From Nocardioides sp. HDW12B (GTDB taxonomy: Bacteria; Actinomycetota; Actinomycetes; Propionibacteriales; Nocardioidaceae), in contig NZ_CP049867.1 in the NCBI RefSeq assembly GCF_011299595.1, forward strand, positions 186,001-250,000: a stretch of 64,000 bases of DNA. The letters are read 5' to 3'. Below are positions 23,132 through 31,594 of the stretch, piece after piece. The notes beneath the pieces are model-generated. The model was given only the letters and a program-made list of their open reading frames with translations, was not told the origin of the DNA and ran no database searches. Each line of letters opens with the position of its first letter. Position 1 is the stretch's first letter. A program made the translations under genes and the position numbers.

Positions 23132-23902
23132 GTGCTGCTCTGCGCCGACATCGGCAACAGCCACACCACGGTGGGGCTGCTGGACGACGGCGCCGTGCGG
23201 CACCACTGGCGCGTCAGCTCCGACGGACGACGTACGGCGGACGAGTGGCGCGTCCTGCTGACCCAGCTGCTCGCCGACGCCCCCGAGGCGACCGTCCACG
23301 GCTTCTCGGTCTGCTCGACGGTGCCGGCGGTGCTGCACGAGTGGCGCGACATGATGGCCACCGGCTACTCCCACGTGCCGCACGTCGTGGTGGAGGCCGG
23401 GGTGAAGACCGGGGTGCCGGTGCTGACCGACAACCCCCGCGAGGTCGGCTCCGACCGGGTCGTCAACGCCCTGGCGGCGGCCCACCTCTACGACGGCGCC
23501 GCCATCGTCGTGGACTTCGGCACCGCCACGACGTTCGACGTCGTCACCGCCCGCGGCGAGTACGTCGGCGGGGCCATCTCGCCCGGCATCGACATCTCCC
23601 TCGACGCGCTCGGGGCGCGCGGCGCGCAGCTGCGCAAGGTCGAGCTGCTGAGGCCGCGCTCGGTCATCGCCAAGAACACCGTCGAGGCGCTGCAGAGCGG
23701 GGTGCTCTACGGCTTCGCCTCGCAGGTCGACGGCATGGTCGCCCGGATGACCGCCGAGCTCGGGCTGACACCGGACCAGGTCACGGTCGTGGCCACGGGC
23801 GGCGTCGCCCCTCTCGTGGTCCACGAGTGCCGCAGCGTCACCGACCACCAGCCCTGGCTCACGCTGCTCGGCCTGGAGCTGGTGTTCTCCCGCAACGCCT
23901 GA
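23132..23902 (+). CDS. coaX: type III pantothenate kinase
   Basis: CoaX phosphorylates pantothenate in the first committed step of CoA synthesis; type III enzymes are insensitive to CoA feedback and use a monovalent cation. The 256-residue protein has the ASKHA-fold motifs LLCADIGNSHTTVGLLDDG (phosphate loop), NPREVGSDRVVNALAA, IVVDFGTATTFDVV and GGAISPGIDISLDAL. It completes a local CoA-precursor set with panC and panD. A CoaA or CoaE enzyme elsewhere is possible, since actinobacteria often have CoaA as well. The GTG start is supported by a -10-like TAGCGT 7 bp upstream. Confidence 0.95.
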   Translation: MLLCADIGNSHTTVGLLDDGAVRHHWRVSSDGRRTADEWRVLLTQLLADAPEATVHGFSVCSTVPAVLHEWRDMMATGYSHVPHVVVEAGVKTGVPVLTDNPREVGSDRVVNALAAAHLYDGAAIVVDFGTATTFDVVTARGEYVGGAISPGIDISLDALGARGAQLRKVELLRPRSVIAKNTVEALQSGVLYGFASQVDGMVARMTAELGLTPDQVTVVATGGVAPLVVHECRSVTDHQPWLTLLGLELVFSRNA

Positions 23903-23960
23903 GCCCGTCGGCCGCGATCCGGCCCCCGGCCCGGGTTCGGGGGCACGGTGCGCGCGGCCC

Positions 23961-23966
23961 TAGGCT
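23961..23966 (+). promoter_or_regulatory. leaderless -10 box of lysS
   Basis: TAGGCT lies 6 bp before the ATG of lysS at 23973. No ribosome-binding site is present. Confidence 0.55.
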
Positions 23967-23972
23967 TCGACC

Positions 23973-25472
23973 ATGACCGAGACGACCCCTGCCGCCGACG
24001 ACGTACCCGAGCAGATCCGGGTCCGCCAGGAGAAGCGGCAGCGGATCCTCGACGCCGGGGGAGCGGCGTACCCGGTCGAGGTGCCGATCACCCACACGCT
24101 GGCGGGCGTGCGCGCGGTCTACGACCCGCAGGAGCTCGAGCCCGACACCCACACCGGTGACGTGGTCTCGGTCGTCGGCCGCGTCATCCACGTCCGCAAC
24201 ACCGGCAAGCTCTGCTTCGCCCGGCTCCGGCAGGGCGAGGGCACCGAGCTGCAGGCCATGCTCTCGATCGCGGACGTGGGCGAGGAGGCGCTGGCCGACT
24301 GGAAGGCGCTCGTCGACATCGGCGACTTCGTGGGCGTCACCGGCGAGGTGATCACGAGCCGCCGCGGCGAGCTGTCGGTGCAGGCGAGCTCGTGGACGAT
24401 GGCGGCCAAGACCCTGCGACCCCTGCCGAACGAGCACCGCCCGCTGTCGGACGAGGCGCGGGTGCGGCTGCGGTACGTCGACATGGTCGTCAACCCGGCC
24501 TCGCGCGAGATGGTCCGCACCAAGGCGACCGTGCTCAAGTCGCTGCGACGCACCCTCGACGAGCGCGACTTCCTCGAGGTCGAGACCCCGATCCTCCAGC
24601 TCACCAACGGCGGCGCCGCGGCGCGGCCGTTCCGCACGCACCTCAACGCGTTCGACCAGCCGATGCTGCTGCGCATCGCCCTCGAGCTCGACCTCAAGAA
24701 GGCGATGATCGGCGGCGTCGACCGCGTCTACGAGATCGGGCGGACCTTCCGCAACGAGGGGCTCGACTCCACCCACGCCGCAGAGTTCTCGATGCTGGAG
24801 GCCTACGAGGCGTACGGCGACATCGAGTCGATGAAGGAGCTCGTCCGGGCCCTCGTGGTCGACGCCGCCCGCGCCGTGGGCCGCACCGTCGTGACGGGCC
24901 GCAACGGTGAGGTGATCGACCTCGAGCAGCCGTGGCGCTCGGCCGGCCTCTTCGAGCTGATCAGCGAGGCGGCGGGGGTCACGGTCGACGTCGCGACCTC
25001 CGTCGAGGACCTGAAGGCGCTGGCCGCCCGGCACGACGTCGACCTGCAGCCGTCCTGGGGGGCCGGCGAGATCGCCCTCGAGCTCTACGAGCAACTCGTC
25101 GAGGACACGCTGGTCCAGCCCACGTTCGTCGAGGACTACCCCGAGTCGGTCCGGCCGCTGGCCAAGCCGCACCGGTCGGTGCCCGGCCTCGTGGAGGCCT
25201 TCGACCTCATCATCAACGGCGTCGAGCTGGCGCCGGCCTACACCGAGCTGAACGACCCGGTGATCCAGCGCGAGCGCCTGGTGGAGCAGTCCCTGCAGGC
25301 CGCCGGAGGAAATCCCGAGGCGATGGACCTCGACGAATCCTTCCTGCGCGCGATGGAGCACGGAATGCCGCCCGCGGGGGGCATGGGAATGGGCGTCGAC
25401 CGCCTGGTCATGCTCCTCACGGGCGCCGGGATCCGCGAGACCATCCTTTTCCCGCTGCTGCGTCCCGAATAG
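23973..25472 (+). CDS. lysS: lysyl-tRNA synthetase, class II
   Basis: LysS charges tRNA-Lys with lysine. The 499-residue protein has an N-terminal OB-fold anticodon-binding domain (about 60-165, with VVSVVGRVIHVRNTGKLCFA) and a class II catalytic core. Visible elements are VETPILQLTNGGAAARPF, the motif 2 region IGRTFRNEGLDSTHAAEFSM, and motif 3 PAGGMGMGVDRLVMLLTG. The N-terminal EQIRVRQEKRQRILDAGGAAYPVE stretch is typical. It is monocistronic here, probably leaderless, and converges with dps across a hairpin. Identification is certain. Confidence 0.97.
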   Translation: MTETTPAADDVPEQIRVRQEKRQRILDAGGAAYPVEVPITHTLAGVRAVYDPQELEPDTHTGDVVSVVGRVIHVRNTGKLCFARLRQGEGTELQAMLSIADVGEEALADWKALVDIGDFVGVTGEVITSRRGELSVQASSWTMAAKTLRPLPNEHRPLSDEARVRLRYVDMVVNPASREMVRTKATVLKSLRRTLDERDFLEVETPILQLTNGGAAARPFRTHLNAFDQPMLLRIALELDLKKAMIGGVDRVYEIGRTFRNEGLDSTHAAEFSMLEAYEAYGDIESMKELVRALVVDAARAVGRTVVTGRNGEVIDLEQPWRSAGLFELISEAAGVTVDVATSVEDLKALAARHDVDLQPSWGAGEIALELYEQLVEDTLVQPTFVEDYPESVRPLAKPHRSVPGLVEAFDLIINGVELAPAYTELNDPVIQRERLVEQSLQAAGGNPEAMDLDESFLRAMEHGMPPAGGMGMGVDRLVMLLTGAGIRETILFPLLRPE

Positions 25473-25508
25473 GCGCGGGAATCGGTCCAGACCGCGGCCT
25501 GGACGACG

Positions 25509-25545
25509 ACGGCGGCGCGACCCCGGTCAGGGGCCACGCCGCCGT
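25509..25545. terminator. bidirectional hairpin between lysS and dps
   Basis: ACGGCGGCG (25509-25517) and CGCCGCCGT (25537-25545) form a perfect 9-bp outer stem, with an inner CCCC/GGGG stem. It lies between convergent genes. Confidence 0.55.
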
Positions 25546-25565
25546 GGTGTCGCGAGCGGGGACGA

Positions 25566-26111
25566 TCAGAGGTCGCGGGCCTCGTCGGCCGCGGCCTTCT
25601 CGCTGCTGGCGCCCTCGTGGACGAGGTGGCCGCCGGTGTCCTCGAGGTGCGCGCGGATGAACCACTGGAACTTCTCCAGCTCGGCGGTCTGGCCGATCAG
25701 CATGTCCTCCGACACCGGGTCGATGTCGCCGGCCAGGTCGATGGCCTTGCGCAGGCTCCCCACGACGCCCGTGTAGACCAGGTCGAGCGCGGCCAGGTGG
25801 GCCGGCACGGTGTCGCGGTCGAGACCGTAGTCGTCCCACGTGCGGTCCTTGACGATCGCGCCGACGGTGCCCAGCGGGGCGCCGCCCATGGCCGCGATGC
25901 GCTCGGCGACCTCGTCGGCGTAGCCGCGCACGAGGTCGATCTGCGGGTCCAGCATCTCGTGGACGCCGATGAAGTTGGGGCCCACGACGTTCCAGTGCAC
26001 GTGCTTGAGGGTCAGGTGCAGGTCGTTGTAGGCGCTGAGGCGCTCCTGGAGCGCGGAGATGACGCGAGTGGAGTCCTCGTCGGACAGCCCGGGAATCGTG
26101 TAGGTAGTCAT
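25566..26111 (-). CDS. dps: Dps-family DNA-protecting ferritin
   Basis: Dps forms a 12-subunit shell that oxidises ferrous iron with peroxide and shields DNA during stress or starvation. The 181-residue protein has the ferroxidase-site segments HLTLKHVHWNVVGPNFIGVH and YADEVAERIAAMGG, and a C-terminal helix LEKFQWFIRAHLE. The ATG at 26111 (MTTYTIPG) is chosen because the family starts near here; the open frame upstream encodes unrelated low-complexity residues. It is divergent from lsr2, so two nucleoid-associated proteins share one 241-bp regulatory region. Similarity is to the starvation-inducible DNA-binding branch. Confidence 0.93.
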   Translation of the reverse strand: MTTYTIPGLSDEDSTRVISALQERLSAYNDLHLTLKHVHWNVVGPNFIGVHEMLDPQIDLVRGYADEVAERIAAMGGAPLGTVGAIVKDRTWDDYGLDRDTVPAHLAALDLVYTGVVGSLRKAIDLAGDIDPVSEDMLIGQTAELEKFQWFIRAHLEDTGGHLVHEGASSEKAAADEARDL

Positions 26112-26130
26112 GTGCGGAAAATGCTCAGTC

Positions 26131-26143
26131 TGGAGCGGCTCCA
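26131..26143. promoter_or_regulatory. 13-bp palindrome upstream of dps
   Basis: TGGAGCGGCTCCA is a perfect palindrome centred about 26 bp before the dps start codon, where a promoter-overlapping operator would lie. The cognate regulator is not identified. Confidence 0.35.
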
Positions 26144-26285
26144 AACATGGTGCGGCCGTGATCCGCCACGACGCGGCCCCGGTCGTCGACTGGGCGGCGG
26201 CGGCCGCGGGGACGACGCATTTCGCGGAATAGCCAGGAAAGGCGTCGACACGCGTGGCTCGATTTCCCTTTCTGACGGATATGGA

Positions 26286-26291
26286 TATGCT
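26286..26291 (+). promoter_or_regulatory. -10 box of lsr2
   Basis: TATGCT lies in a locally AT-rich tract (26255-26350), about 60 bp upstream of the lsr2 start. Such AT-rich DNA is what Lsr2 itself binds, so autoregulation is plausible. Confidence 0.4.
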
Positions 26292-26352
26292 GAGCCCGAT
26301 TCTCCGGGGGATACGGAAAGAATCACCCGAAAGCACAGAACGGAAAAGACAA

Positions 26353-26691
26353 GTGGCACAACGCGTGAATGTGGTTCTCGAGGACGACATCGACGGCACC
26401 GACGCCGACGAGACGGTGACGTTCTCCCTCGACGGGGTCCACTACGAGATCGACCTGTCGGCGGCCAACGCCGACAAGCTGCGTGAGTCGCTCTCGCTCT
26501 ACATCGGCCACGGTCGCAAGACCAGCGGCCGTCGGCGCACCGGTGCACCGGCCCGCAAGGCCGCCGGCTCCGCCGCCTCCGGCCCGTCGGCCGCCGACGT
26601 GCGGGCGTGGGCGCGCGAGAACGGCCACGACGTGCCCGAGCGTGGACGCGTGTCCGCCGAGGTCCGCGAGGCGTACGCCGCCGCGCACTGA
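26353..26691 (+). CDS. lsr2: Lsr2 nucleoid-associated silencer
   Basis: Lsr2 bridges and silences AT-rich, often foreign, DNA in actinobacteria. The 112-residue protein has the N-terminal dimerisation domain (AQRVNVVLEDDIDGTDADET, then VHYEIDLSAANADKLRESL), a basic Ala-rich linker, and the C-terminal DNA-binding domain with VRAWARENGHDVPERGR, whose RGR is the AT-hook-like minor-groove motif, ending VREAYAAAH. The GTG at 26353 (VAQRVNV) is preferred; longer in-frame starts at 26254 add a non-conserved leader encoded by the AT-rich promoter tract. Divergent from dps and upstream of clpC, but a large inverted repeat separates it from clpC. Confidence 0.95.
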   Translation: MAQRVNVVLEDDIDGTDADETVTFSLDGVHYEIDLSAANADKLRESLSLYIGHGRKTSGRRRTGAPARKAAGSAASGPSAADVRAWARENGHDVPERGRVSAEVREAYAAAH

Positions 26692-26725
26692 CCGCGCGCT
26701 GTACCCGCACCACCTGGATCTGCCT

Positions 26726-26809
26726 CTCGACCCCTGGTCACGGGCTCCTCGGAGTGTTCGCCAGCAGCGAACTCGTCGACGGAACACAGCCCGCTGACCA
26801 GGGGTTGAG
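26726..26809. repeat. large inverted repeat between lsr2 and clpC
   Basis: CTCGACCCCTGGTCACGGGCT (26726-26746, given here split as CTCGACCCCTG and GTCACGGGCT) pairs with 26788-26809, which reads AGCCCGCTGACC then AGGGGTTGAG. The arms match except for one mismatch and one bulge. The 41-bp interior contains a perfect 17-bp palindrome. It could act as the lsr2 terminator, as a clpC regulatory structure, or both. Confidence 0.6.
26756..26772. promoter_or_regulatory. ClgR-type operator upstream of clpC
   Basis: GTTCGCCAGCAGCGAAC is a palindrome with perfectly matching GTTCGC/GCGAAC arms and fits the CGC-N5-GCG form of ClgR boxes known to activate clp genes in Corynebacterium and Streptomyces. It lies about 125 bp upstream of the clpC -10 box. 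Confidence 0.65.
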
Positions 26810-26897
26810 CCCTGTGTCGGCCCTCTTGAGGCCCCGTGGAGGGGTCGTGGAGGCCCTCGGCTGCCGGGCATCGCCTTTGCGTTGTCGGACCGCGGAC

Positions 26898-26903
26898 TAG
26901 AGT
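26898..26903 (+). promoter_or_regulatory. -10 box of clpC
   Basis: TAGAGT is the best -10 candidate upstream of clpC; TTTGCG (26876-26881), 16 bp upstream, is a weak -35. The predicted leader is about 60 nt. Confidence 0.45.
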
Positions 26904-26968
26904 GCAAGGGGACTTGACGATTCCGGCGCAGACCCGCGCCGCATCAGATCGTGGCGAGGAGCAATCAC

Positions 26969-29491
26969 ATGTTCGAGCGGTTCACAGACCGAGCACGTCG
27001 GGTTGTCGTGCTGGCGCAAGAAGAAGCCCGCATGCTCAGCCACAACTACATCGGCACCGAGCACATCCTGCTCGGTCTCATCCACGAGGGTGAGGGCGTC
27101 GCCGCCAAGGCGCTGGAGAGCCTCGGCATCTCGCTGGAGGCCGTCCGCGCGCAGGTCGAGGAGATCATCGGCCAGGGCCAGCAGGCGCCGTCGGGCCACA
27201 TCCCCTTCACCCCGCGCGCCAAGAAGGTCCTCGAGCTGTCGCTGCGCGAGGCGCTGCAGCTCGGCCACAACTACATCGGCACCGAGCACATCCTGCTCGG
27301 CCTGATCCGTGAGGGCGAGGGGGTCGCCGCCCAGGTGCTGGTCAAGCTCGGCGCCGACCTCAACCGGGTCCGCCAGCAGGTCATCCAGCTGCTCTCCGGC
27401 TTCCAGGGCAAGGAGACGGCCACCGCCGGCGCCGCCGCGGAGGGCACCCCCTCCAGCTCGCTGGTCCTCGACCAGTACGGCCGCAACTACACGCAGGCCG
27501 CGCGCGAGAACAAGCTCGACCCCGTCATCGGGCGCGAGAAGGAGATCGAGCGCGTGATGCAGGTGCTCTCGCGACGCACCAAGAACAACCCGGTGCTCAT
27601 CGGTGAGCCCGGTGTCGGCAAGACCGCGTGCGTCGAGGGCCTGGCCCAGGCGATCGTGCGCGGCGACGTGCCGGAGACGCTGAAGGACAAGCAGATCTAC
27701 AGCCTCGACCTCGGCGCCCTGGTGGCCGGGTCGCGCTACCGCGGTGACTTCGAGGAGCGGCTGAAGAAGGTCCTCAAGGAGATCAAGACCCGCGGCGACA
27801 TCATCCTGTTCATCGACGAGCTCCACACCCTCGTCGGAGCCGGTGCCGCGGAGGGTGCGATCGACGCCGCCAGCATCCTCAAGCCGATGCTGGCCCGCGG
27901 CGAGCTGCAGACCGTCGGCGCGACCACGCTCGAGGAGTACCGCAAGTACCTCGAGAAGGACGCCGCTCTCGAGCGCCGCTTCCAGCCCATCCAGGTGGCC
28001 GAGCCCACGATCGCGCACACGATCGAGATCCTCAAGGGCCTGCGCGACCGCTACGAGGCCCACCACCGGGTGACGATCACCGACGAGGCGCTCGTGGCGG
28101 CGGCGACGCTGGCCGACCGCTACGTCTCCGACCGGTTCCTGCCCGACAAGGCCATCGACCTCATCGACGAGGCCGGGTCGCGGTTGCGCATCCGTCGGAT
28201 GACCGCTCCGCCGGACCTGCGCGAGTTCGACGACAAGATCGCCGACGTGCGCCGCCGCAAGGAGAGCGCGATCGACAGCCAGGACTTCGAGCTGGCCGCG
28301 TCGCTGCGCGACGAGGAGAAGAAGCTCATCGTCGCCAAGGGTGAGCGCGAGAAGCAGTGGAAGGCCGGCGACATGGACGTCGTGGCCGAGGTCGACGAGG
28401 AGCTCATCGCCGAGGTCCTCGCGATCGCGACCGGCATCCCGATCGTCAAGCTCTCCGAGGAGGAGTCGACCCGGCTGCTCAAGATGGAGGACGAGCTGCA
28501 CAAGCGCGTCATCGGCCAGGAGGAGGCCGTCAAGGCGCTCAGCCGGGCCATCCGTCGTACGCGTGCCGGTCTGAAGGACCCCAAGCGTCCCGGTGGCTCG
28601 TTCATCTTCGCCGGCCCGTCCGGCGTCGGGAAGACGTGGCTGTCCAAGACGCTGGCGGAGTTCCTCTTCGGTGACGAGGACGCGCTCATCCAGCTCGACA
28701 TGAGCGAGTTCTCCGAGAAGCACACCGTCTCGCGGCTCTTCGGCTCGCCTCCCGGCTACGTGGGCTACGAGGAGGGCGGGCAGCTGACCGAGAAGGTGCG
28801 GCGCAAGCCGTTCTCCGTGGTGCTGTTCGACGAGGTCGAGAAGGCCCACCCGGACATCTTCAACTCGCTGCTGCAGATCCTGGAGGAGGGTCGCCTGACC
28901 GACTCCCAGGGTCGGGTCGTCGACTTCAAGAACACCGTGATCATCATGACCACGAACCTCGGCACCCGCGACATCAGCAAGGGCGTCAACCTCGGCTTCC
29001 AGCAGATGGGTGACACCCAGGGGTCCTACGACCGGATGAAGGCCAAGGTCTCCGAGGAGCTCAAGCAGCACTTCCGGCCCGAGTTCCTCAACCGTGTCGA
29101 CGAGATCGTGGTCTTCCCGCCGCTGACGCAGGACCAGATCATCTCGATGGTCGACAACATGCTGGCCGCGGTGAACAAGCGGCTGCTCGACCGCGACATG
29201 AGCCTCGAGCTGACCCAGCCGGCCAAGGACCTGCTCGCGGTGCGGGGCTTCGACCCGGTGCTGGGCGCTCGTCCGCTGCGTCGCACGGTGCAGCGCGAGA
29301 TCGAGGACACCCTGGCCGAGAAGATGCTCTTCGGCGAGGTCGGCCCCGGCCAGATCGTCTACGTCGGCGTGGAGGGCGAGGGCCCGACCGCGACCTTCAC
29401 CTTCGAGGGCAAGCAGCGCACGACGATCCCCGTCGAGGACCTGCCCCCGCTGGAGTCGATCGACGAGGTCGAGGCGGCCGACGCCGACTGA
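26969..29491 (+). CDS. clpC: ClpC AAA+ protease regulatory subunit
   Basis: ClpC unfolds substrates and feeds them to ClpP1P2; it is essential in mycobacteria and the target of cyclomarin-type antibiotics. The 840-residue protein begins [20 protein letters not shown] and carries two Clp_N repeats (1-145), AAA1 with GEPGVGKT (about 211) and LFIDELHT, a UVR/middle domain (about 420-455, [20 protein letters not shown]), and AAA2 with GPSGVGKT (about 549) and LFDEVEKAH, ending in an acidic tail. ATG 26969 is chosen since GAGGAG precedes it; GTG 26951 would place that site inside the coding region. Preceded by a ClgR-type box and followed by a hairpin. Confidence 0.97.
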   Translation: MFERFTDRARRVVVLAQEEARMLSHNYIGTEHILLGLIHEGEGVAAKALESLGISLEAVRAQVEEIIGQGQQAPSGHIPFTPRAKKVLELSLREALQLGHNYIGTEHILLGLIREGEGVAAQVLVKLGADLNRVRQQVIQLLSGFQGKETATAGAAAEGTPSSSLVLDQYGRNYTQAARENKLDPVIGREKEIERVMQVLSRRTKNNPVLIGEPGVGKTACVEGLAQAIVRGDVPETLKDKQIYSLDLGALVAGSRYRGDFEERLKKVLKEIKTRGDIILFIDELHTLVGAGAAEGAIDAASILKPMLARGELQTVGATTLEEYRKYLEKDAALERRFQPIQVAEPTIAHTIEILKGLRDRYEAHHRVTITDEALVAAATLADRYVSDRFLPDKAIDLIDEAGSRLRIRRMTAPPDLREFDDKIADVRRRKESAIDSQDFELAASLRDEEKKLIVAKGEREKQWKAGDMDVVAEVDEELIAEVLAIATGIPIVKLSEEESTRLLKMEDELHKRVIGQEEAVKALSRAIRRTRAGLKDPKRPGGSFIFAGPSGVGKTWLSKTLAEFLFGDEDALIQLDMSEFSEKHTVSRLFGSPPGYVGYEEGGQLTEKVRRKPFSVVLFDEVEKAHPDIFNSLLQILEEGRLTDSQGRVVDFKNTVIIMTTNLGTRDISKGVNLGFQQMGDTQGSYDRMKAKVSEELKQHFRPEFLNRVDEIVVFPPLTQDQIISMVDNMLAAVNKRLLDRDMSLELTQPAKDLLAVRGFDPVLGARPLRRTVQREIEDTLAEKMLFGEVGPGQIVYVGVEGEGPTATFTFEGKQRTTIPVEDLPPLESIDEVEAADAD

Positions 29492-29524
29492 CCCCACGAC
29501 CGGCCCACGGCCGGAACGGCACCT

Positions 29525-29558
29525 GGCCCCTGTCACGCCTCCGGGCGTGGCAGGGGCC
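29525..29558 (+). terminator. hairpin after clpC
   Basis: GGCCCCTGTCACGCC and GGCGTGGCAGGGGCC form a 15-bp stem with one G-T pair and a TCCG loop, 33 bp after the clpC stop. It lies between convergent clpC and the SMR gene. Confidence 0.7.
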
Positions 29559-29614
29559 TGCTGCGTCCCCGGGTCTGGTCCGGTCCGGGAGCGGCGGCGC
29601 CGGTCGTCGAGCGG

Positions 29615-29941
29615 TCAGTGGGCGCCGTGCAGGTTCAGCACGAGCACGCCGGTGACGATCAGGGCGATGGCGCCGATCTTCACCAGGTCCATCGACTCGC
29701 CGAGCAGCAGGAAGCCGACGGCGGCGATGCCGGCCGTGCCGAGGCCCGACCAGATCGCGTAGGCGACCGAGACCGGGATCTCGCGCACCACCCAGCTCAG
29801 CATCCAGATGGAGGCGGCGTAGCCGCCGAGCACGGCAGCGGTCCACCCCGGGGCGTGGAAGCCCTGGGTGCGGGGGAGAGCGGCGGTTGCGCTGACCTCG
29901 ATGCCGATGGCGGCAACGAGGACGAGCCACGCGGCGAGCAT
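29615..29941 (-). CDS. SMR-family multidrug/guanidinium exporter
   Basis: A 108-residue small multidrug resistance protein with four membrane helices. GIEVSATAAL in helix 1 contains the essential Glu (residue 15), YAIWSGLGTAG in helix 3 is the family hallmark, and GESMDLVKIGAIALIVTGVLVLNL forms helix 4. Members work as antiparallel dimers, exchanging cations such as quaternary ammonium compounds or guanidinium for protons. EmrE/QacE and Gdx subtypes cannot be told apart securely here. It is divergent from a TetR gene whose two predicted operators cover the shared promoter region, so expression is probably induced by its substrate. Confidence 0.9.
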   Translation of the reverse strand: MLAAWLVLVAAIGIEVSATAALPRTQGFHAPGWTAAVLGGYAASIWMLSWVVREIPVSVAYAIWSGLGTAGIAAVGFLLLGESMDLVKIGAIALIVTGVLVLNLHGAH

Positions 29942-29966
29942 GAGGAGTCCTGGTGGGTCGTCGGAT

Positions 29967-29984
29967 GTGTAGCGACTGCTACAC
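29967..29984. promoter_or_regulatory. TetR operator 1
   Basis: GTGTAGCGACTGCTACAC is a perfect inverted repeat (7-bp arms around GACT), 26 bp upstream of the SMR start codon. Confidence 0.8.
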
Positions 29985-29992
29985 CCTGCTAA

Positions 29993-30008
29993 TGTAGCAC
30001 TCGCTACA
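29993..30008. promoter_or_regulatory. TetR operator 2
   Basis: TGTAGCACTCGCTACA repeats the same 6-bp arms TGTAGC/GCTACA around a 4-bp centre. Its centre lies 25 bp from that of operator 1, so dimers would bind offset along the helix. It is 36 bp upstream of the tetR start. Confidence 0.8.
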
Positions 30009-30043
30009 CACCGACGGCCACCCGAGAGACCGCAGGAGGCGAC

Positions 30044-30604
30044 GTGCCCGAGGACCCGTCGTCGCGCCGCGACCTCCTGGCCGAGCAGGCCACCGACTAC
30101 GCGCTGGAGCACGGCCTCATCGGGCTCAGCCTGCGGCCCCTCGCCGCCGAGCTCGGCACCAGCGACCGGATGCTGCTCTACCACTTCGCCGACAAGGACG
30201 ACCTCGTCGCGACCATCCTGCGCGTCTCGAACGACCGGTCCGTGGCGGCGCTCGAGGCGCTGCCGACGGCGGCCGACCTCGCCGACGGCGTCCGCCGGCT
30301 GTGGCAGGCGCTGCGGCAGGGCCGGCTCGAGCAGTGCCAGCGCCTGTACGTCGAGGCGGCCGCGCTCGGGCTCTTCGGGCAGGAGCCCTACGCGTCGGTC
30401 GTCAAGGAGGCCAACGACCGCTGGATGGCGGCCCTCGCCCGCCACCTCGAGGCGGCCGGCTGCCGGCGCGAGGCGTCGACCCGCACAGCGAACCTGGTGG
30501 AGTCGGTGATGGTCGGGCTGCTGCTCGACCAGCCGCTGAGCGAGGCCGACGTGCAGGCCCGGGTCGTCGAGGACCTGGCTGCCGCGCTGTCCGCCGCGGG
30601 CTGA
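30044..30604 (+). CDS. TetR-family repressor of the SMR exporter
   Basis: A 186-residue TetR-type regulator. The N-terminal helix-turn-helix (about 10-52) contains GLIGLSLRPLAAELGTSD and MLLYHFADKDDLV, close to the YHHF-type recognition helix. The C-terminal ligand-binding domain is all helical, with LVESVMVGLLLDQPL in the dimer region. The GTG at 30044 has GGAGG 5-9 bp upstream. Two matching palindromes lie in the 102-bp gap to the divergent SMR gene, so it should repress the exporter and itself and release upon binding an exported cation. Ligand identity is unknown. Confidence 0.92.
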   Translation: MPEDPSSRRDLLAEQATDYALEHGLIGLSLRPLAAELGTSDRMLLYHFADKDDLVATILRVSNDRSVAALEALPTAADLADGVRRLWQALRQGRLEQCQRLYVEAAALGLFGQEPYASVVKEANDRWMAALARHLEAAGCRREASTRTANLVESVMVGLLLDQPLSEADVQARVVEDLAAALSAAG

Positions 30605-30608
30605 GCTG

Positions 30609-31493
30609 TCAGGCGGGCAGCGCGAAGGTGTCCGGACCGACCTGCGTCACGAGCCCGTCCGCCAGCAGGCTGGCGAGGCACCGCTCGCGCTGCTCGTCGC
30701 GCAGGCCGCCGCTCCAGACCGCCGTCAGGGACGCACGGTGCACCACGGTGTCGGCGTCGCGCAGCACGTCGAGGAGCCGCCCCCGGCACTGCCGGTCGGT
30801 GCCGGCGTAGGTCTGGCCGCGCCGGGGCGGCCCGGCGTCGGGCGGGCTCCCCGCCAGCCGCCACGCGCAGACGTCGGCGACCGGGCACACCGAGCAGGAG
30901 GGGGACGCCGAGGTGCACACGACGGCCCCCAGCTCCATGGTGGCGATCGCCCAGCCGGCGGCGTCCGCCTCGTCGTCCGGCAGCAGCGCGGCGGCGCGCT
31001 CGCGCTCGGGCTTGTTGAGGCTCGCCGGCGGCAGCTCCTCGCCGGCGACCAGCCGGGTCAGCACCCGACGCACGTTGGTGTCGAGCACGACGTGGCGGTG
31101 GCCGTAGGCGAACGACGCCACCGCCGCCGCGGTGTAGTCGCCGATGCCGGGCAGCGCCAGCAGGTCCTCGTAGCGGTCCGGCACCACCCCGTCGTGCTGC
31201 TCGACGATCGTGGCGGCCGCGGCGTGCAGCCGCAGCGCCCTCCGGGGGTAGCCGAGCCGACCCCAGGCCCGCACCGCCTCGCCGGCCCCCGCCTCGACGA
31301 GGTCGGCCGGCTCCGGCCAGCGCTGCAGCCAGGCCTCCCAGACCGGCGCGACCCGTGGGACCGGGGTCTGCTGGAGCATGATCTCGCTGACCAGGACCCC
31401 CCACGGCGTGGTCCCGGGCCGTCGCCAGGGCAGGTCGCGCGCGTGGTCGGCGTACCACCGCAGCAGGCGCGAGTGCAGGTCGGTCGGGTCCAT
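30609..31493 (-). CDS. mutY: A/G-specific adenine DNA glycosylase
   Basis: MutY removes adenine mispaired with 8-oxoguanine, preventing GC-to-TA transversions. The 294-residue enzyme has SEIMLQQTPV with the catalytic Glu, the helix-hairpin-helix LPGIGDYTAAAV, LDTNVRRVL with the catalytic Asp, and a 4Fe-4S cluster loop with canonical C-x6-C-x2-C-x5-C spacing (CTSASPSCSVCPVADVC). It lacks the C-terminal NUDIX-like 8-oxoG domain of the E. coli protein, as is common in actinobacteria. It converges with the TetR gene, the two stops only a few bases apart. TAGGCT 10 bp before the ATG is its likely -10 box. Confidence 0.95.
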   Translation of the reverse strand: MDPTDLHSRLLRWYADHARDLPWRRPGTTPWGVLVSEIMLQQTPVPRVAPVWEAWLQRWPEPADLVEAGAGEAVRAWGRLGYPRRALRLHAAAATIVEQHDGVVPDRYEDLLALPGIGDYTAAAVASFAYGHRHVVLDTNVRRVLTRLVAGEELPPASLNKPERERAAALLPDDEADAAGWAIATMELGAVVCTSASPSCSVCPVADVCAWRLAGSPPDAGPPRRGQTYAGTDRQCRGRLLDVLRDADTVVHRASLTAVWSGGLRDEQRERCLASLLADGLVTQVGPDTFALPA

Positions 31494-31582
31494 GGGCGGC
31501 GCCAGCCTAGCCAGGGCGTCGGATTCGTCGGTGATTCGGGGGCGGGCGGTGTGGCACGACCTGAGGGAGGGTGCCGGCTCGT

Positions 31583-31588
31583 TACCGT
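31583..31588 (+). promoter_or_regulatory. leaderless -10 box
   Basis: TACCGT lies 6 bp before the ATG at 31595. No ribosome-binding site is present. Confidence 0.5.
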
Positions 31589-31594
31589 GGGCCC

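Noticed and set aside
26897-29536. An 879-codon open frame on the minus strand across clpC.
   Set aside because: It is the antisense shadow of clpC; the plus strand encodes a fully conserved ClpC. Very high GC keeps such antisense frames open.
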